64,000 bases of DNA from Eutrophocola sp964490145 (GCA_964490145.1 CAZBBS010000001.1:1-64000), one strand, 5' to 3'; counted from the stretch's first letter, positions 44,586-54,110 are shown. Numbers and translations are program-made. Notes: generated from the sequence alone by a model not told the origin.

Positions 44586-45740
44586 TCAGCCTTTCATTGC
44601 CGGGTTAACCATACTCAGGTGGTTGTCCCAGAATAGTTTATCGAAACCCTCTGCATTCACATCCCTGGTCACGGCCTGAACAGGATCGTACCAGGCTATC
44701 CGACCAGTACCTGTGGTGAAAAGGAAACCGCTTTCCATCGCACATATGCCACAACCATCACGAGATCGAACAGCATCGATCATCTCACCACGCTCACTGT
44801 CCCAGAACGTGATCATATTGCCTCGGGGACAGGAAGCCGCGAACACCCGGCCGCCATTGTCAAAACGCACAGACCCGACATACTGGGACATCTGTCCCTG
44901 CTGCGGTTCCGGCGCCCACAGGGTTCTGATGGCCTCACCCCGCCGGTGGGTGGCGATCAGGGGCACGCTGTCAAAAGGTTCGCCCTCGTACTGAATGCCA
45001 AACGCAATCAAGCCATCGGCAGTCTGATCCATGTGCCTGATACTGGCCTGATGATAATGCTCTTCAAGGAATCGCTGTTCAAACAACTGACCGGTGGAAG
45101 CACTCATATAAACCAAGGAAGGCTGCATGGTATCGATATTGAGTTTTTCACGACCCGTTTCAGGATGGGTTCGAATGCCGCCATTGGCAACCACCAGGGT
45201 GTCCTGGTCAGGCATCAGCAGGATTTCATGGGGACCTACCCCATAACTGGGATGCTCGTCCAAGCGCTCCATACTGACAGAGTCTGACGATCGACGCACT
45301 TGCCAGCTGACGATCCTGCCGCTGTCACCAGTCATATCCTGCCAGTCACTTTCCGGCGCATAAAATCGACTGCCATCAGCAGAAAAAACGCCATGGCCAA
45401 ACAGGTGCCTGTCATCTGGTACAGTGATTTCTGCCAGGAAGGCCCCGCTTTCCAGATCCCCTATCCAGAGATAACTGCCCGGCCGCCTGGCAATGACGAT
45501 ATAAATTCCCAGGCCTTCATGGATGGCAATATGATGGGCTCTGCCAGGTAGTGCATGCTGGAACACAGGGACAGCCTGCTCTGCCTGCCAGCGGAATCCC
45601 ACTATCCAGTGCTCATCCCTGCTGTTGGAAGCTGCACTGAGAAACAACGCTGACGACGTATCCTGCCCATGAGATGCCAACACAGGACTGCCCAGCAGCA
45701 GCGAGCCTAAACCAATAAATTCTCGTCGATTGAATTGCAT
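44586..45740 (-). CDS. DUF1513 Tat-exported beta-propeller protein
   Basis: 384 aa. A twin-arginine leader (NRREFIGLGSLLLG) is followed by a propeller-like chain with repeated blade ends (ALPGRAHHIAI, HLFGHGVFSADGSRFY, VGPHEILLMPDQDTLVVANGG, shortened here). DUF1513 proteins are usually found with imelysins and di-heme proteins in iron-regulated clusters, as here. The ATG at 45740 is preferred to the GTG three codons earlier. Function unknown; possibly a periplasmic iron-complex or electron-transfer partner. Confidence 0.87.
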   Translation of the reverse strand: MQFNRREFIGLGSLLLGSPVLASHGQDTSSALFLSAASNSRDEHWIVGFRWQAEQAVPVFQHALPGRAHHIAIHEGLGIYIVIARRPGSYLWIGDLESGAFLAEITVPDDRHLFGHGVFSADGSRFYAPESDWQDMTGDSGRIVSWQVRRSSDSVSMERLDEHPSYGVGPHEILLMPDQDTLVVANGGIRTHPETGREKLNIDTMQPSLVYMSASTGQLFEQRFLEEHYHQASIRHMDQTADGLIAFGIQYEGEPFDSVPLIATHRRGEAIRTLWAPEPQQGQMSQYVGSVRFDNGGRVFAASCPRGNMITFWDSERGEMIDAVRSRDGCGICAMESGFLFTTGTGRIAWYDPVQAVTRDVNAEGFDKLFWDNHLSMVNPAMKG

Positions 45741-45757
45741 ACTTGTCACAGGGACCG

Positions 45758-46822
45758 CTAGTCACCATCCAGTGAATTGAAGCCCAGGTAAAGGTCGGTG
45801 TTTTTCAGTGACGCTTCGAGTGTCTCAAATACTGTGTCGAGCTGGGCTGCCACCAACTGCAGGCTGGCATAACCCGCTTCGGCAGCCAGGGCCTCTTCAA
45901 AGGAATCCGGCAGTGCCTGCAAGGTGGATTGCAGAATGGCAAACTTTTCGGCAACCAGCACCTCATCTTCTGGCAACAGAACACTGCCCAGGTGAGTTGC
46001 CTGAGTTCCGTTACCGTTAAACAGCGTGGCCAGGGCGGCTACATTGACCCTGAGATTGCGCAGTGAGCGGCCAGAACGCCAGGATTCGGCACGGCGTACA
46101 CGCTCCTGCCCGGCTGACTCGCCAATGATTTCTTCCACTTTCTGTTGCTGTACCCGGCGCACTGACTCCACCTGGGCCTTGAGAAAATCTATCGTGGCAT
46201 CTTCGGCATTTTCAAAAAAGCCCCGATCGTCTGCATTGGCTACTGTGGTGCGGAACTCCTCCACCCAGCGACTGTGGACCCCCGAGGCGATATCACTGAT
46301 GTTCGCGGCAATGGTTTGTGTTACCTGGCAGCGGTATTGATCACTTTGCAGGGCTTGCAAACTGTCATCGGCAAACAGCAGGCGTTCCAACGCAGGAAAG
46401 CCCTGTACGCCCACACTTTCCCGGGCAAAATTTTCCAGCACTAATACCTCGCTGTTTTTACCGGCAATCAACGCATCCAGCTGCCTGCCCCCGGTGCCCT
46501 TTTCATCCGGCCAGTAGTGCACACGATAATTCCAGTTGAAATAGGTAATGGGGCCAAACTGGATATGCTGGATACCCTGCCAGGCATCCATGCTGGCATG
46601 GAATTGTTCACGAAAATGACTGAGTGAAGACTCATCCGGCGCTGCACAAAAGGCGTTTCCAGCATCGGACAAACTGGCAGAAGCTGCTGCAAAATCGGCA
46701 TAGGCGGGAATGACCTGGTTGTCGGTGACGGCCAGGTTGACCTCGGTCCAGTTTTCATTGGATTGGGCGAGCAGCCCCTGGGAAAGCAGGCCACCAGCCA
46801 GAAGGCACAAGAAGCGTTTCAT
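45758..46822 (-). CDS. Imelysin-family (M75-like) periplasmic protein
   Basis: 354 aa with signal peptide (GLLAQ). All-helical imelysin fold, with the conserved region GVQGFPALERLLFAD where the G-x-H-x-x-E iron motif of classic imelysins has Pro in place of His. Imelysins resemble EfeO and bind iron in the periplasm; the older protease assignment is doubtful. A Fur-box match lies 21 bases upstream of its start, so it probably has its own iron-repressed promoter inside the cluster. Confidence 0.87.
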   Translation of the reverse strand: MKRFLCLLAGGLLSQGLLAQSNENWTEVNLAVTDNQVIPAYADFAAASASLSDAGNAFCAAPDESSLSHFREQFHASMDAWQGIQHIQFGPITYFNWNYRVHYWPDEKGTGGRQLDALIAGKNSEVLVLENFARESVGVQGFPALERLLFADDSLQALQSDQYRCQVTQTIAANISDIASGVHSRWVEEFRTTVANADDRGFFENAEDATIDFLKAQVESVRRVQQQKVEEIIGESAGQERVRRAESWRSGRSLRNLRVNVAALATLFNGNGTQATHLGSVLLPEDEVLVAEKFAILQSTLQALPDSFEEALAAEAGYASLQLVAAQLDTVFETLEASLKNTDLYLGFNSLDGD

Positions 46823-46842
46823 GGTGTGGAATTCGTCTAATT

Positions 46843-46861
46843 GATAATGCTTCTCATTATA
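46843..46861 (-). promoter_or_regulatory. Fur box
   Basis: GATAATGCTTCTCATTATA matches the 19-bp Fur consensus GATAATGATAATCATTATC at 15 positions. On the minus strand TATAAT (46856-46861) inside it can serve as a -10 for the imelysin gene at 45758-46822, so Fur-Fe would cover the promoter. It overlaps the 3' end of the di-heme gene. Confidence 0.7.
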
Positions 46862-48023
46862 AGCTATTCAAAAAAAGGATGATATCACTGCGCTCAGATT
46901 CATCCAGGGCTTCAAAGTTCATCCTGGCCACGGCTCCTTCACCGCCATGCCACTGGATGGCCTCGGCTATTGATGCTGCCCGGCCGTCATGCAGAAAACC
47001 GCGTGTGATCAGACCAATTCCCCATAAGGGAGCGGTGCGCCATTCGCTGCCGCTGGCCTGGCCTTCCCTCAACTCATCGGCAAGATCCTCACCCATGTCA
47101 TGTAGCAACAAGTCGGTATAGGGCTGCCAGTCTTTCGTGCCTGTCCTGAGATCAGGCGTGTGGCATTGAGCACATCCAACCTGATCAAACAGCCGCTTAC
47201 CCTGGATCACCCGATCGGCAGTCAAGTTTACCCCTGCCTGCGGGGCCAGTCCCCTGACATAGGTCAACAGCAGGTCCAGAACCTGCGGGGGAATTTCCAG
47301 ACCTGTCACCGAATCATTCCCGGACGGATAGTCCAGGCAATCAGGCTGTGCTGCTGTGCAATCTCCCCAGCCAGAAGGATGCAGCACGTTCCCCAGGCCC
47401 AGATCCAGACTCAGGGCCAGCGCGGTTTGCTGTCTTAGGGAACTCTGTGAAGACTTCCAGCCAAACCGGCCAATGGCACCAGTATCTGTTACCCGGTTAA
47501 CACGTCCGGAAATACCATCACCATTTTCATCATCCGGATCAGCGCGACCCTCGATATCTGCTTCCGGCACCTGGGCCAGCAAGCCAATTCCTCGCAGTGA
47601 TGGCGCAATGCGTGCTGAATACCCTTCACTGCTTAAAGGCCCGTAGCGCAATGCACTGACCTCCACACCGGCTTCGTTTGGGCTTTCTGATATCTGGACT
47701 CTGGCTTCAGGCACCAGTCCGGTAACGGCAAACTTTTGTAATTGCCTTCCATAGACCGGATCGTCGATATGCAGGGTCAGGGAAGCATCACGACTGCCCC
47801 GTCCCCCATCCGGATGACACTGGGCACAGGAACGGGCATCGTAAAACGGACCAAGACCGTCACTGGCCGTGGTGGAAGAAGGTGCCGGCACCCAGTTCTT
47901 GTCGAACAGGGCCTTGCCAGTGGCAAAGTCCAGGCCCTCGATTTGGCCAGCGACACTCGCAATGTCCGAAAACAGACAAAGCAGCAGAGAAAGAAGCGCT
48001 TTTATGGGCGTTTTTTTGGACAT
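46857..48023 (-). CDS. Di-heme oxidoreductase (DHOR / thiol oxidoreductase-like)
   Basis: 388 aa, exported. c-type heme motifs CAQCHPDGG (near residue 72) and CAQCHTPDL (near 287). FGWKSSQSSLRQQTALALS and LWGIGLITRGFLHDGRAASI are family-typical blocks. DHOR proteins are found next to imelysins in iron-regulated clusters of proteobacteria and are proposed to change the redox state of iron or its ligands in the periplasm. It lies between the two imelysin genes. Confidence 0.9.
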   Translation of the reverse strand: MSKKTPIKALLSLLLCLFSDIASVAGQIEGLDFATGKALFDKNWVPAPSSTTASDGLGPFYDARSCAQCHPDGGRGSRDASLTLHIDDPVYGRQLQKFAVTGLVPEARVQISESPNEAGVEVSALRYGPLSSEGYSARIAPSLRGIGLLAQVPEADIEGRADPDDENGDGISGRVNRVTDTGAIGRFGWKSSQSSLRQQTALALSLDLGLGNVLHPSGWGDCTAAQPDCLDYPSGNDSVTGLEIPPQVLDLLLTYVRGLAPQAGVNLTADRVIQGKRLFDQVGCAQCHTPDLRTGTKDWQPYTDLLLHDMGEDLADELREGQASGSEWRTAPLWGIGLITRGFLHDGRAASIAEAIQWHGGEGAVARMNFEALDESERSDIILFLNSL

Positions 48024-48105
48024 TCGCTTTTTTTGAGAGAGACAGGTAAAGCCGCACGTAAAAGGGGAGTTTACACGCGGTAAGGTCTTTGACGAAAGCT
48101 GGTAC

Positions 48106-48126
48106 AGCGATAGCGACGCTATCGCT
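48106..48126. repeat. Perfect inverted repeat downstream of the imelysin lipoprotein gene
   Basis: AGCGATAGC-GAC-GCTATCGCT, a 9-bp stem with a 3-base loop. For the minus-strand transcript the T run precedes rather than follows the stem, so it is not a classical terminator; it may stabilise the 3' end of the upstream part of the operon or attenuate the next gene. Confidence 0.6.
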
Positions 48127-48147
48127 AAAAAGGGAAATCAGGGGTAG

Positions 48148-49407
48148 TCAGATATTATCCAGACTGTCTGAACCTTCAATACTGACATTGGCCAGCGCCA
48201 GTTCATTGATGATTTTTTCGATGGTCCGGGTTTCTTCCATCAGGGCATCGACGATGCGGGTGATAATGGCCTCACCTTCAGTATTACCGCTGGCAATGAG
48301 CACATCATAGGTATTACCACGCCGTCCTTCATCCACCAGGGCGGTCATGGCCAGTTCAGTTTCCTCAAGACGGGCTCGCATTTCAGCATAGAGCGCCGGA
48401 GCCTGCTGACGAATCATGCCATTAATTGAAGGACCGGAAATCTTCTCACCGGAAACCCGCCGATATTCACCAAAGTAGACATTCTGGATCCCAAGGGCAT
48501 CATAGAAATGGGAAATATGGGTGTTGTCGGAAAAACAGTCATGCTCCTCCTCCGGATCGTGGAGCAGCAAGCCAAGACGGATACGCTCACCCGCCAGTTC
48601 ACCATAGGCCAGGCTGCCCATACCGGTAAGGATGGTGGATAACTGCCCTTCCGGATTTTTGGCCATCAGGTCATTCCAGGCGGCGCCACCTTCCTGCCAG
48701 TTTTGCACCATTTCCTCCAGGTCACTGACCAGCAGGGTGGCGGCAGACTTCAGATAATCGCGGCGGCGATCACAGTTGCCGTTGGTGCAGTCGGTCAGCG
48801 AGTAATCAGTCCAGGGACGGTTGCCGGCACCCGGATCGGTGCCATTAAGGTCCTGTCCCCAAAGCAAAAATTCAATGGCGTGATAACCGGTGGCAACATT
48901 GGCTGCCACACCATCCAGTTCATGAAGCTCTTCCGCGAGGAACTGTGGTGTGATGGCAATGGCATCCACCATGACACCGCCGGCATCCAGGATCCTGTTG
49001 GCAATGACATTGGCAGAATAGAAATAATTGAAATCGGATTCTGAGCCATAGGATGCTGCGGTGTAATCGATCAGCCCTTCATCCAGCGGCCAGGAATTCA
49101 CCCGGCCTTCCCATTCATCAACCACCGGATTACCAAACCGAAAGGCTTCGGTCTGCTGGTATGGGATGCGGGCGGCAAGCCAGGCCTGTCTGGCCTGTGC
49201 CAGGGTGGCATCAGAAGGAGACACAAGAAACCCATCAATGGCTGTATCCAGCTCCCGTGCGGTGAGCAGGGAATCCCCGTAGGACGCCTGTGCAATACTC
49301 ACATAGGTAGCGATGACATCATCCACACGTATTGATTCGTCCCGGGTTGAGACTGATCCGCAGCCGGCAAGGCTGGTGGTGACAAGCAGTAGCAGGAGAA
49401 TGCGCAT
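48148..49407 (-). CDS. Imelysin lipoprotein, IrpA-like
   Basis: 419 aa. Lipoprotein signal MRILLLLLVTTSLAGC (Cys16). The imelysin iron motif is intact: GYHAIEFLLWGQD (G-x-H-x-x-E), followed by QDLNGTDPGAGNRPWTDY as in iron-regulated protein A. DVLIASGNTEGEAII and YRRVSGEKISGP also fit. It is first in the cluster IrpA-DHOR-imelysin-DUF1513-MauG, which acts in periplasmic iron handling. Its start is 4 bases after the phoU stop, so read-through from the pst operon is possible, linking phosphate and iron control. Confidence 0.9.
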   Translation of the reverse strand: MRILLLLLVTTSLAGCGSVSTRDESIRVDDVIATYVSIAQASYGDSLLTARELDTAIDGFLVSPSDATLAQARQAWLAARIPYQQTEAFRFGNPVVDEWEGRVNSWPLDEGLIDYTAASYGSESDFNYFYSANVIANRILDAGGVMVDAIAITPQFLAEELHELDGVAANVATGYHAIEFLLWGQDLNGTDPGAGNRPWTDYSLTDCTNGNCDRRRDYLKSAATLLVSDLEEMVQNWQEGGAAWNDLMAKNPEGQLSTILTGMGSLAYGELAGERIRLGLLLHDPEEEHDCFSDNTHISHFYDALGIQNVYFGEYRRVSGEKISGPSINGMIRQQAPALYAEMRARLEETELAMTALVDEGRRGNTYDVLIASGNTEGEAIITRIVDALMEETRTIEKIINELALANVSIEGSDSLDNI

Positions 49408-49410
49408 GGC

Positions 49411-50067
49411 TTAATCGGCGTGCCTGATAACCTTGCCTTCCACCATGAAAATCACATCTTCTGCGATATTGGTGCTCAGGTCAGCAATGCGCTCCATGTA
49501 ACGGGAGCATGACAGCAGGTTGATAGCACTTTCGGCATTGGCCGGATGTTCGTATAGTTCCTTCTTGACCACGGCATACATGTCACGGTTGATCTGGTCC
49601 ACCTGGTCATCCATGGCGATGACTTCCTCAGCCTGATCCTGATCCAGCTTCACCAGGGCATCCAGTGATTTTCGCACCATGGTCCTGACCAGGTCAGGCA
49701 GATCGTTGACGAATTCAGGCAGTGTCGGAATGGGCTCCTCAATCATCAGGTCCCTGGCCCGTTTCGCAATATTGGTGGCAAAATCACCCATTCTTTCCAG
49801 GTCATTATTGACCTTTAGCGCTACCACGATAAAACGCAGGTCGCCGGCCACCGGCTGGTGCAAGGCGAGAATCTTCAGGCAGTCCTCTTCGATCTTCACT
49901 TCCATGTCATTGATAAGATGCTCCTGTCTGAAAACCTCATCCAAATACGTGGCTTCCCGGTTTTGCAGGGCAAGAATGGCATTGTTGATCGCTGTTTCAA
50001 CCAGGTTGCCCAATTTAAGGATTTCCTTCTTGAGCTTTTCCAGGTCACGCTGTAAATGTAATGACAT
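49411..50067 (-). CDS. phoU: Phosphate signalling/transport regulator PhoU
   Basis: 218 aa of two three-helix bundles. The family metal-binding motifs E-x-x-x-D appear in MEVKIEEDCLKI and in IAMDDQVDQIN. It represses PhoR under phosphate excess through contact with PstB. Last gene of pstSCAB-phoU, 24 bases after pstB. Confidence 0.95.
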   Translation of the reverse strand: MSLHLQRDLEKLKKEILKLGNLVETAINNAILALQNREATYLDEVFRQEHLINDMEVKIEEDCLKILALHQPVAGDLRFIVVALKVNNDLERMGDFATNIAKRARDLMIEEPIPTLPEFVNDLPDLVRTMVRKSLDALVKLDQDQAEEVIAMDDQVDQINRDMYAVVKKELYEHPANAESAINLLSCSRYMERIADLSTNIAEDVIFMVEGKVIRHAD

Positions 50068-50091
50068 AACTCTCTCTCAACCTTATCCGTA

Positions 50092-50895
50092 TCAACCGAA
50101 TCGGCCAGTGACGTATTCCTCTGTGCGCTTGATAGCCGGGCGCGTGAAAATGCGCTTGGTGACATTGAATTCTATCAAATCGCCCATTTCCATAAAGGCC
50201 GTGTAATCGGAAATCCTGGCAGCCTGCTGCATGTTATGGGTCACGATCACGATGGTGTACTGCTCTTTCAGTTCAAACATCAGGTCTTCGATGTGTGACG
50301 TGGAAATCGGATCCAGGGCAGAACAGGGTTCATCCATCAGCAGCACTTCAGGTTCCATGGCCAGGGCACGGGCAATACACAAACGCTGTTGCTGCCCCCC
50401 TGACAGATTAAGAGCGGAATCGTGCAGTCTGTCTTTCACTTCTTCCCACAGGGCCGCCTGTTTCAGGGAACGCTCGACCAGTTCATCCGTGGAATCCTTG
50501 TAGCCGTTGATTTTCGGTCCCCAGGCAATATTGTCATAAATGGACTTCGGAAAGGGATTTGGTTTCTGGAACACCATGCCGATACGGCGACGCACCTCAA
50601 CCGGATCAACATCACTGCCATACAGGTTTTCATTTCCAAATAGCAGTTCACCCTCGACCCTGGCTCCTTCCACAAAATCGTTCATCCTGTTCAGAGAGCG
50701 CAGCAGGGTGCTTTTACCACAACCGGACGGGCCGATAATGGCCGTGATCTTGTTACGGCGGATATTGAAGGACACGTTGTTCACCGCCCTTTTCTCACTG
50801 TAATAAATATTGACGTCGCGCAGCTCCAGCACAGATTTCTTGTGCATTGGCTGACCGACTTCCGCGGTGGACGGATCCATGCCAGGAGGACTCAT
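50092..50895 (-). CDS. pstB: Phosphate ABC transporter ATPase PstB
   Basis: 267 aa. Walker A GPSGCGKST, signature LSGGQQQRLCIARAL, Walker B VLLMDEPCSALD, and H-loop THNMQQAARISD. Energises high-affinity phosphate import. Its ATG overlaps the pstA stop (TAATG), so it is translationally coupled. Confidence 0.97.
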   Translation of the reverse strand: MSPPGMDPSTAEVGQPMHKKSVLELRDVNIYYSEKRAVNNVSFNIRRNKITAIIGPSGCGKSTLLRSLNRMNDFVEGARVEGELLFGNENLYGSDVDPVEVRRRIGMVFQKPNPFPKSIYDNIAWGPKINGYKDSTDELVERSLKQAALWEEVKDRLHDSALNLSGGQQQRLCIARALAMEPEVLLMDEPCSALDPISTSHIEDLMFELKEQYTIVIVTHNMQQAARISDYTAFMEMGDLIEFNVTKRIFTRPAIKRTEEYVTGRFG

Positions 50896-51776
50896 TACTT
50901 CAATCTCCGTTCGGTTTTATTGCGGATATAAATAGCTGTAGCGTTCATGATCAGGAGCACAGCCAGCAATATGATGATGCCAGCCGCGGCCAGCTCATGA
51001 AACTCTTCCTGGGGACGGGACACCCAGTTGTAAATCTGGATCGGCAATGCGGTGAACGCGTCCATCGGACCTTCGGGCAGGAAGGCCACAAAGGTATTGG
51101 CGCCGATCATGATCAGGGGAGCGGTTTCGCCGATAGCACGTGACAGGGCAAGGATGACACCTGTCATGATGCCCGGAAAAGAGGCAGGTAACACATGGGC
51201 CCAGGTCGTCTGCCATTTGGTCGCTCCCAGGGAGTACGCCGCATAACGAATACTTTGCGGTACTGTCTTGATGGCTTCCCGGCTGGCAATAATGATCACC
51301 GGCAGAATCAGCAGACTCATGGTCAGGGCACCTGAAATCAGGCTCCTTTCCAGCAACATGTAACGCACGAAAACCGCCAGGCCCAGAATACCATACACAA
51401 TGGATGGCACCCCTGCCAGGTTGGCAATGTTCACTTCAATAATCTTGGCAATACGGCCTTTACCGGCAAACTCTTCGAGATACAGGGCTGTGGAAACGCC
51501 CACCGGGATGGAAATCATGGCCACCAGGATAATCAGCCACAGCGTACCTACGAGGGCGGATTTGACCCCAGCCCTTTCGGGGAAGCGGGAAGGAAAGCTG
51601 TCGACAAACTGCCAGTCCAGCCAGTGAAATCCCTCTATGGAGACTTGGTACAACAGGACAGCGAGCAAAAGGACACCGGACCAGGTGATGGCCCCGCAAA
51701 AACGCGAAAACAACCGGGCTTTCCTGTGCCGCCTGGCCAGGTTCAGCTTTTCTTGTTCAGTAGAGGAAAATGCCAC
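50895..51776 (-). CDS. pstA: Phosphate ABC transporter permease PstA
   Basis: 293 aa, six helices. EAA-loop motif AAYSLGATKWQTTWAHVLPAS, and ALSRAIGETAPLIMIG. Starts with GTG at 51776 and lacks a clear ribosome site, relying perhaps on coupling with pstC 18 bases upstream. Confidence 0.95.
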   Translation of the reverse strand: MAFSSTEQEKLNLARRHRKARLFSRFCGAITWSGVLLLAVLLYQVSIEGFHWLDWQFVDSFPSRFPERAGVKSALVGTLWLIILVAMISIPVGVSTALYLEEFAGKGRIAKIIEVNIANLAGVPSIVYGILGLAVFVRYMLLERSLISGALTMSLLILPVIIIASREAIKTVPQSIRYAAYSLGATKWQTTWAHVLPASFPGIMTGVILALSRAIGETAPLIMIGANTFVAFLPEGPMDAFTALPIQIYNWVSRPQEEFHELAAAGIIILLAVLLIMNATAIYIRNKTERRLK

Positions 51777-51794
51777 GTCAGGTCACTCGTCGAA

Positions 51795-52754
51795 TTAGTC
51801 GTACACTTCCCTGAACCGGTTCAGGATAATCTGGGAAATGATATTGATGGTCAGGGTGATGGCAAACAGCAGGGTCGCTACAGCAAACAGGGTCTGGTAG
51901 GCCACGCCACCGGTGGGGGTATCCCCCAGGCTGACCTGGACAATGTAGGAGGTCATGGTCTGGATGCTCTCAAACATGCTCAGGGACAGGTTTGGCGTCT
52001 GACCAGCCGCCAGCGTCACGGCCATGGTTTCACCGATAGCCCGGGAAATGGCCAGCAGGAATGATGCCATCACACCAGACAGGCCAGCAGGCACCACCAC
52101 ACGGGTGGTCACTTCATAGGAGGTCGCACCCAGGGCATAGGCGCCCTGGCGCAGGCTGACGGGTACAGCTCTTAGTGCATTGTCACTGAGGGTGGCCACC
52201 ATCGGCAGCACCATGATTCCCACCACGATGGCGGCACTGAGGGCATTGAACACCTGGAGGTCCGGAAAAATGTTTCGCAGCATCGGAGTGACAAAGGTCA
52301 GGGCGAAATACCCATAGACCACGGTCGGGATCCCCGCCAGCAATTCCAGCACCGGTTTGATGATCCGGCGCACCCGGTCAGAGGCGTACTCACTCAGGTA
52401 GATAGCACTGGCCAGACCGGTGGGAATGGCGATCAGGGCAGCACCAACGGTGACCAGCATTGTGCCCCAGACCAGCGGCAACACACCGAAAGAGCTGGGT
52501 TCGAACAGGGGGGTCCAGGTGGTGCCCAGAAAGAACTCCCCCGGAGAGACATTCTCAAAAAAGTTGAAGGTTTCCTTGAGCAGCAGAAAAACAATGGCTG
52601 CCGTGGTCAGGATGGAAATCAGGGCACAGACACCCAGCCAGCCCTTGATGACGAATTCTCCCCAGCGAACACCGGATTTCTTGATGGACGCCTGAGAATC
52701 GAAGGCCGGCGAGATAAGCTCACCGGCCTGTGCAGTTTCCGTAGTTTTCGTCAT
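51795..52754 (-). CDS. pstC: Phosphate ABC transporter permease PstC
   Basis: 319 aa, six helices with a leading cytoplasmic tail. Motif GAYALGATSYEVTTRVVVPAG and AISRAIGETMAVTLAAG. Partner of PstA; the 75-base gap to pstS holds no clear promoter. Confidence 0.95.
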   Translation of the reverse strand: MTKTTETAQAGELISPAFDSQASIKKSGVRWGEFVIKGWLGVCALISILTTAAIVFLLLKETFNFFENVSPGEFFLGTTWTPLFEPSSFGVLPLVWGTMLVTVGAALIAIPTGLASAIYLSEYASDRVRRIIKPVLELLAGIPTVVYGYFALTFVTPMLRNIFPDLQVFNALSAAIVVGIMVLPMVATLSDNALRAVPVSLRQGAYALGATSYEVTTRVVVPAGLSGVMASFLLAISRAIGETMAVTLAAGQTPNLSLSMFESIQTMTSYIVQVSLGDTPTGGVAYQTLFAVATLLFAITLTINIISQIILNRFREVYD

Positions 52755-52829
52755 TACCTGACTCTTGCCACCCCGTTTTCAGGGCGCATTGTAGACCAAC
52801 TCGACAACCAACTTCAGCAAAAGTTGGGG

Positions 52830-53801
52830 TTAATGCTGATAAGCCGCAACCTTGTCCCGGGATTCCTGGTACATGGCTTCAGGCAGAGCGATATAACCCA
52901 CTTCACTGGCCAGGGCGCCGGCATTGTCTATATAGAAATCAACAAAAGCGCTGACTTCCGGACGTGCCAGGCTGGCCGTATTCAGATAAATGAAGATAGG
53001 GCGAGACAGCGGACTGTAGGTACCGTCGTTGATGGTTGTAGGCGTCGGCGCTACCGGACCATTACCACCATCAATGAGGACCACTTTCAGCTTGTCCTGG
53101 TTTTCCACGTAGTAGGCAAAACCAAAGAAGCCCATGGCAAACTGGTCACCGGCAATGCCCTGCACCAGCACATTATCATCTTCGCTGGCGGTGTAATCAG
53201 GACGGGATGCACCGGATTCACCATTAACCGCCTCGGTGAAGTAATCAAATGTTCCGGAGTCAGTGCCCGGTCCATAAAGGCGCAGGGGCTCTGCAGGCCA
53301 TTCGGGCCTGACATCATCCCAGCTATCGACCATGCTGCCTGGTTGCCAGATACGCTGTAATTCTTCCACGCTCAGGGAATCCACCCAGTCATTGGCAGGG
53401 TTGATCACCACTGACAAACCATCAAAAGCCACCGGAATTTCCAGGAAGTCGATACCATTGGCTTCTGCAGTAGCCCTTTCGGAATCCTTGATCGGGCGTG
53501 AGGCATCATTGATATCGGTTTCCATGGCCAGGAATTTCTTGAATCCACCACCGGTGCCCGAAACACCCACCGGTACGCGTACCCGTGGAGCTACCGCCAG
53601 AAACTCCTCAGCCACCGCCTCACTGATCGGAAAAACGGTGCTGGAGCCGTCCAGGCTGACCTGGCCTGTCAACTGGTTGTCGTTTGCCTGGGCTGCATCA
53701 GCAGAGCCCTCATCCTGTGAGCAGGCACCCACCAGGATGGCCGTGCCCAGCAGGGCCAGCAATTTCAGATGTTTAACATTAGATAAGGAGGAAGTGTTCA
53801 T
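52830..53801 (-). CDS. pstS: Periplasmic phosphate-binding protein PstS
   Basis: 323 aa, likely lipoprotein (lipobox VGAC, Cys27). Phosphate-binding blocks: LDGSSTVFPISEAVAEEF, SGTGGGFKKF, DASRPIKDSE and GTDSGTFDYF. First gene of the pst operon, with a candidate Pho box 56 bases upstream and the phosphate porin diverging from it. Confidence 0.95.
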   Translation of the reverse strand: MNTSSLSNVKHLKLLALLGTAILVGACSQDEGSADAAQANDNQLTGQVSLDGSSTVFPISEAVAEEFLAVAPRVRVPVGVSGTGGGFKKFLAMETDINDASRPIKDSERATAEANGIDFLEIPVAFDGLSVVINPANDWVDSLSVEELQRIWQPGSMVDSWDDVRPEWPAEPLRLYGPGTDSGTFDYFTEAVNGESGASRPDYTASEDDNVLVQGIAGDQFAMGFFGFAYYVENQDKLKVVLIDGGNGPVAPTPTTINDGTYSPLSRPIFIYLNTASLARPEVSAFVDFYIDNAGALASEVGYIALPEAMYQESRDKVAAYQH

Positions 53802-53856
53802 AGCCAGAGTTCCCGTAGATTAGCCAATTTTGATGGCGGCAATTGTCACACTGCTC

Positions 53857-53874
53857 TGTTAAGGTTTCATAAAG
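53857..53874 (-). promoter_or_regulatory. Candidate Pho box upstream of pstS
   Basis: On the minus strand CTTTATG-AAAC-CTTAACA, two 7-base half sites with a 4-base spacer (11-bp period as in PhoB boxes), then 9 bases, then GACAAT as -10 with an extended TG. The box would replace the -35. Confidence 0.55.
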
Positions 53875-53992
53875 ATAGCGATTTCTTTCTGTAAATTTCT
53901 TAATGAAAAACGACTATTTCCCAGAGGCAGACAACAGAAATACTGCTCTTCCCCCCAACCTCTCCCTTTTCTGTTGTTCGGATTTATAAAAG

Positions 53993-54010
53993 CTTTATCC
54001 AGGCTTTACT
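53993..54010 (+). promoter_or_regulatory. Candidate distal Pho box upstream of the porin gene
   Basis: CTTTATC-CAGG-CTTTACT, the same 7-4-7 layout. It lies 41 bases upstream of the second box. Confidence 0.5.
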
Positions 54011-54033
54011 TTAAATTTAAAAATTAACATCAC

Positions 54034-54051
54034 CTTCACACAATCTTAATA
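54034..54051 (+). promoter_or_regulatory. Candidate proximal Pho box of the porin gene
   Basis: CTTCACA-CAAT-CTTAATA followed after 9 bases by AAGAAT (54061-54066) as a possible -10. Same box-to-(-10) distance as at pstS and phoB. Confidence 0.5.
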
Positions 54052-54110
54052 ATTCTCTGGAAGAATGCGCCGGTAAATTTTTCTCCCCCAGACGGTATGG
54101 AGTCTTCCCA

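Larger units (their letters stand above)
53802..54110. promoter_or_regulatory. Divergent pstS / porin regulatory region
   Basis: 309 bases without a gene. It holds three candidate Pho boxes: 53857-53874 for pstS, and 53993-54010 plus 54034-54051 for the porin. The remainder is AT-rich. Confidence 0.6.

Noticed and set aside
48106..48126. Rho-independent terminator for the imelysin lipoprotein gene
   Set aside because: The T run lies before the stem on the transcribed strand; kept only as an inverted repeat.
48024..48147. Second Fur box before the di-heme oxidoreductase gene
   Set aside because: I looked for GATAAT/ATTATC-type halves and found none.
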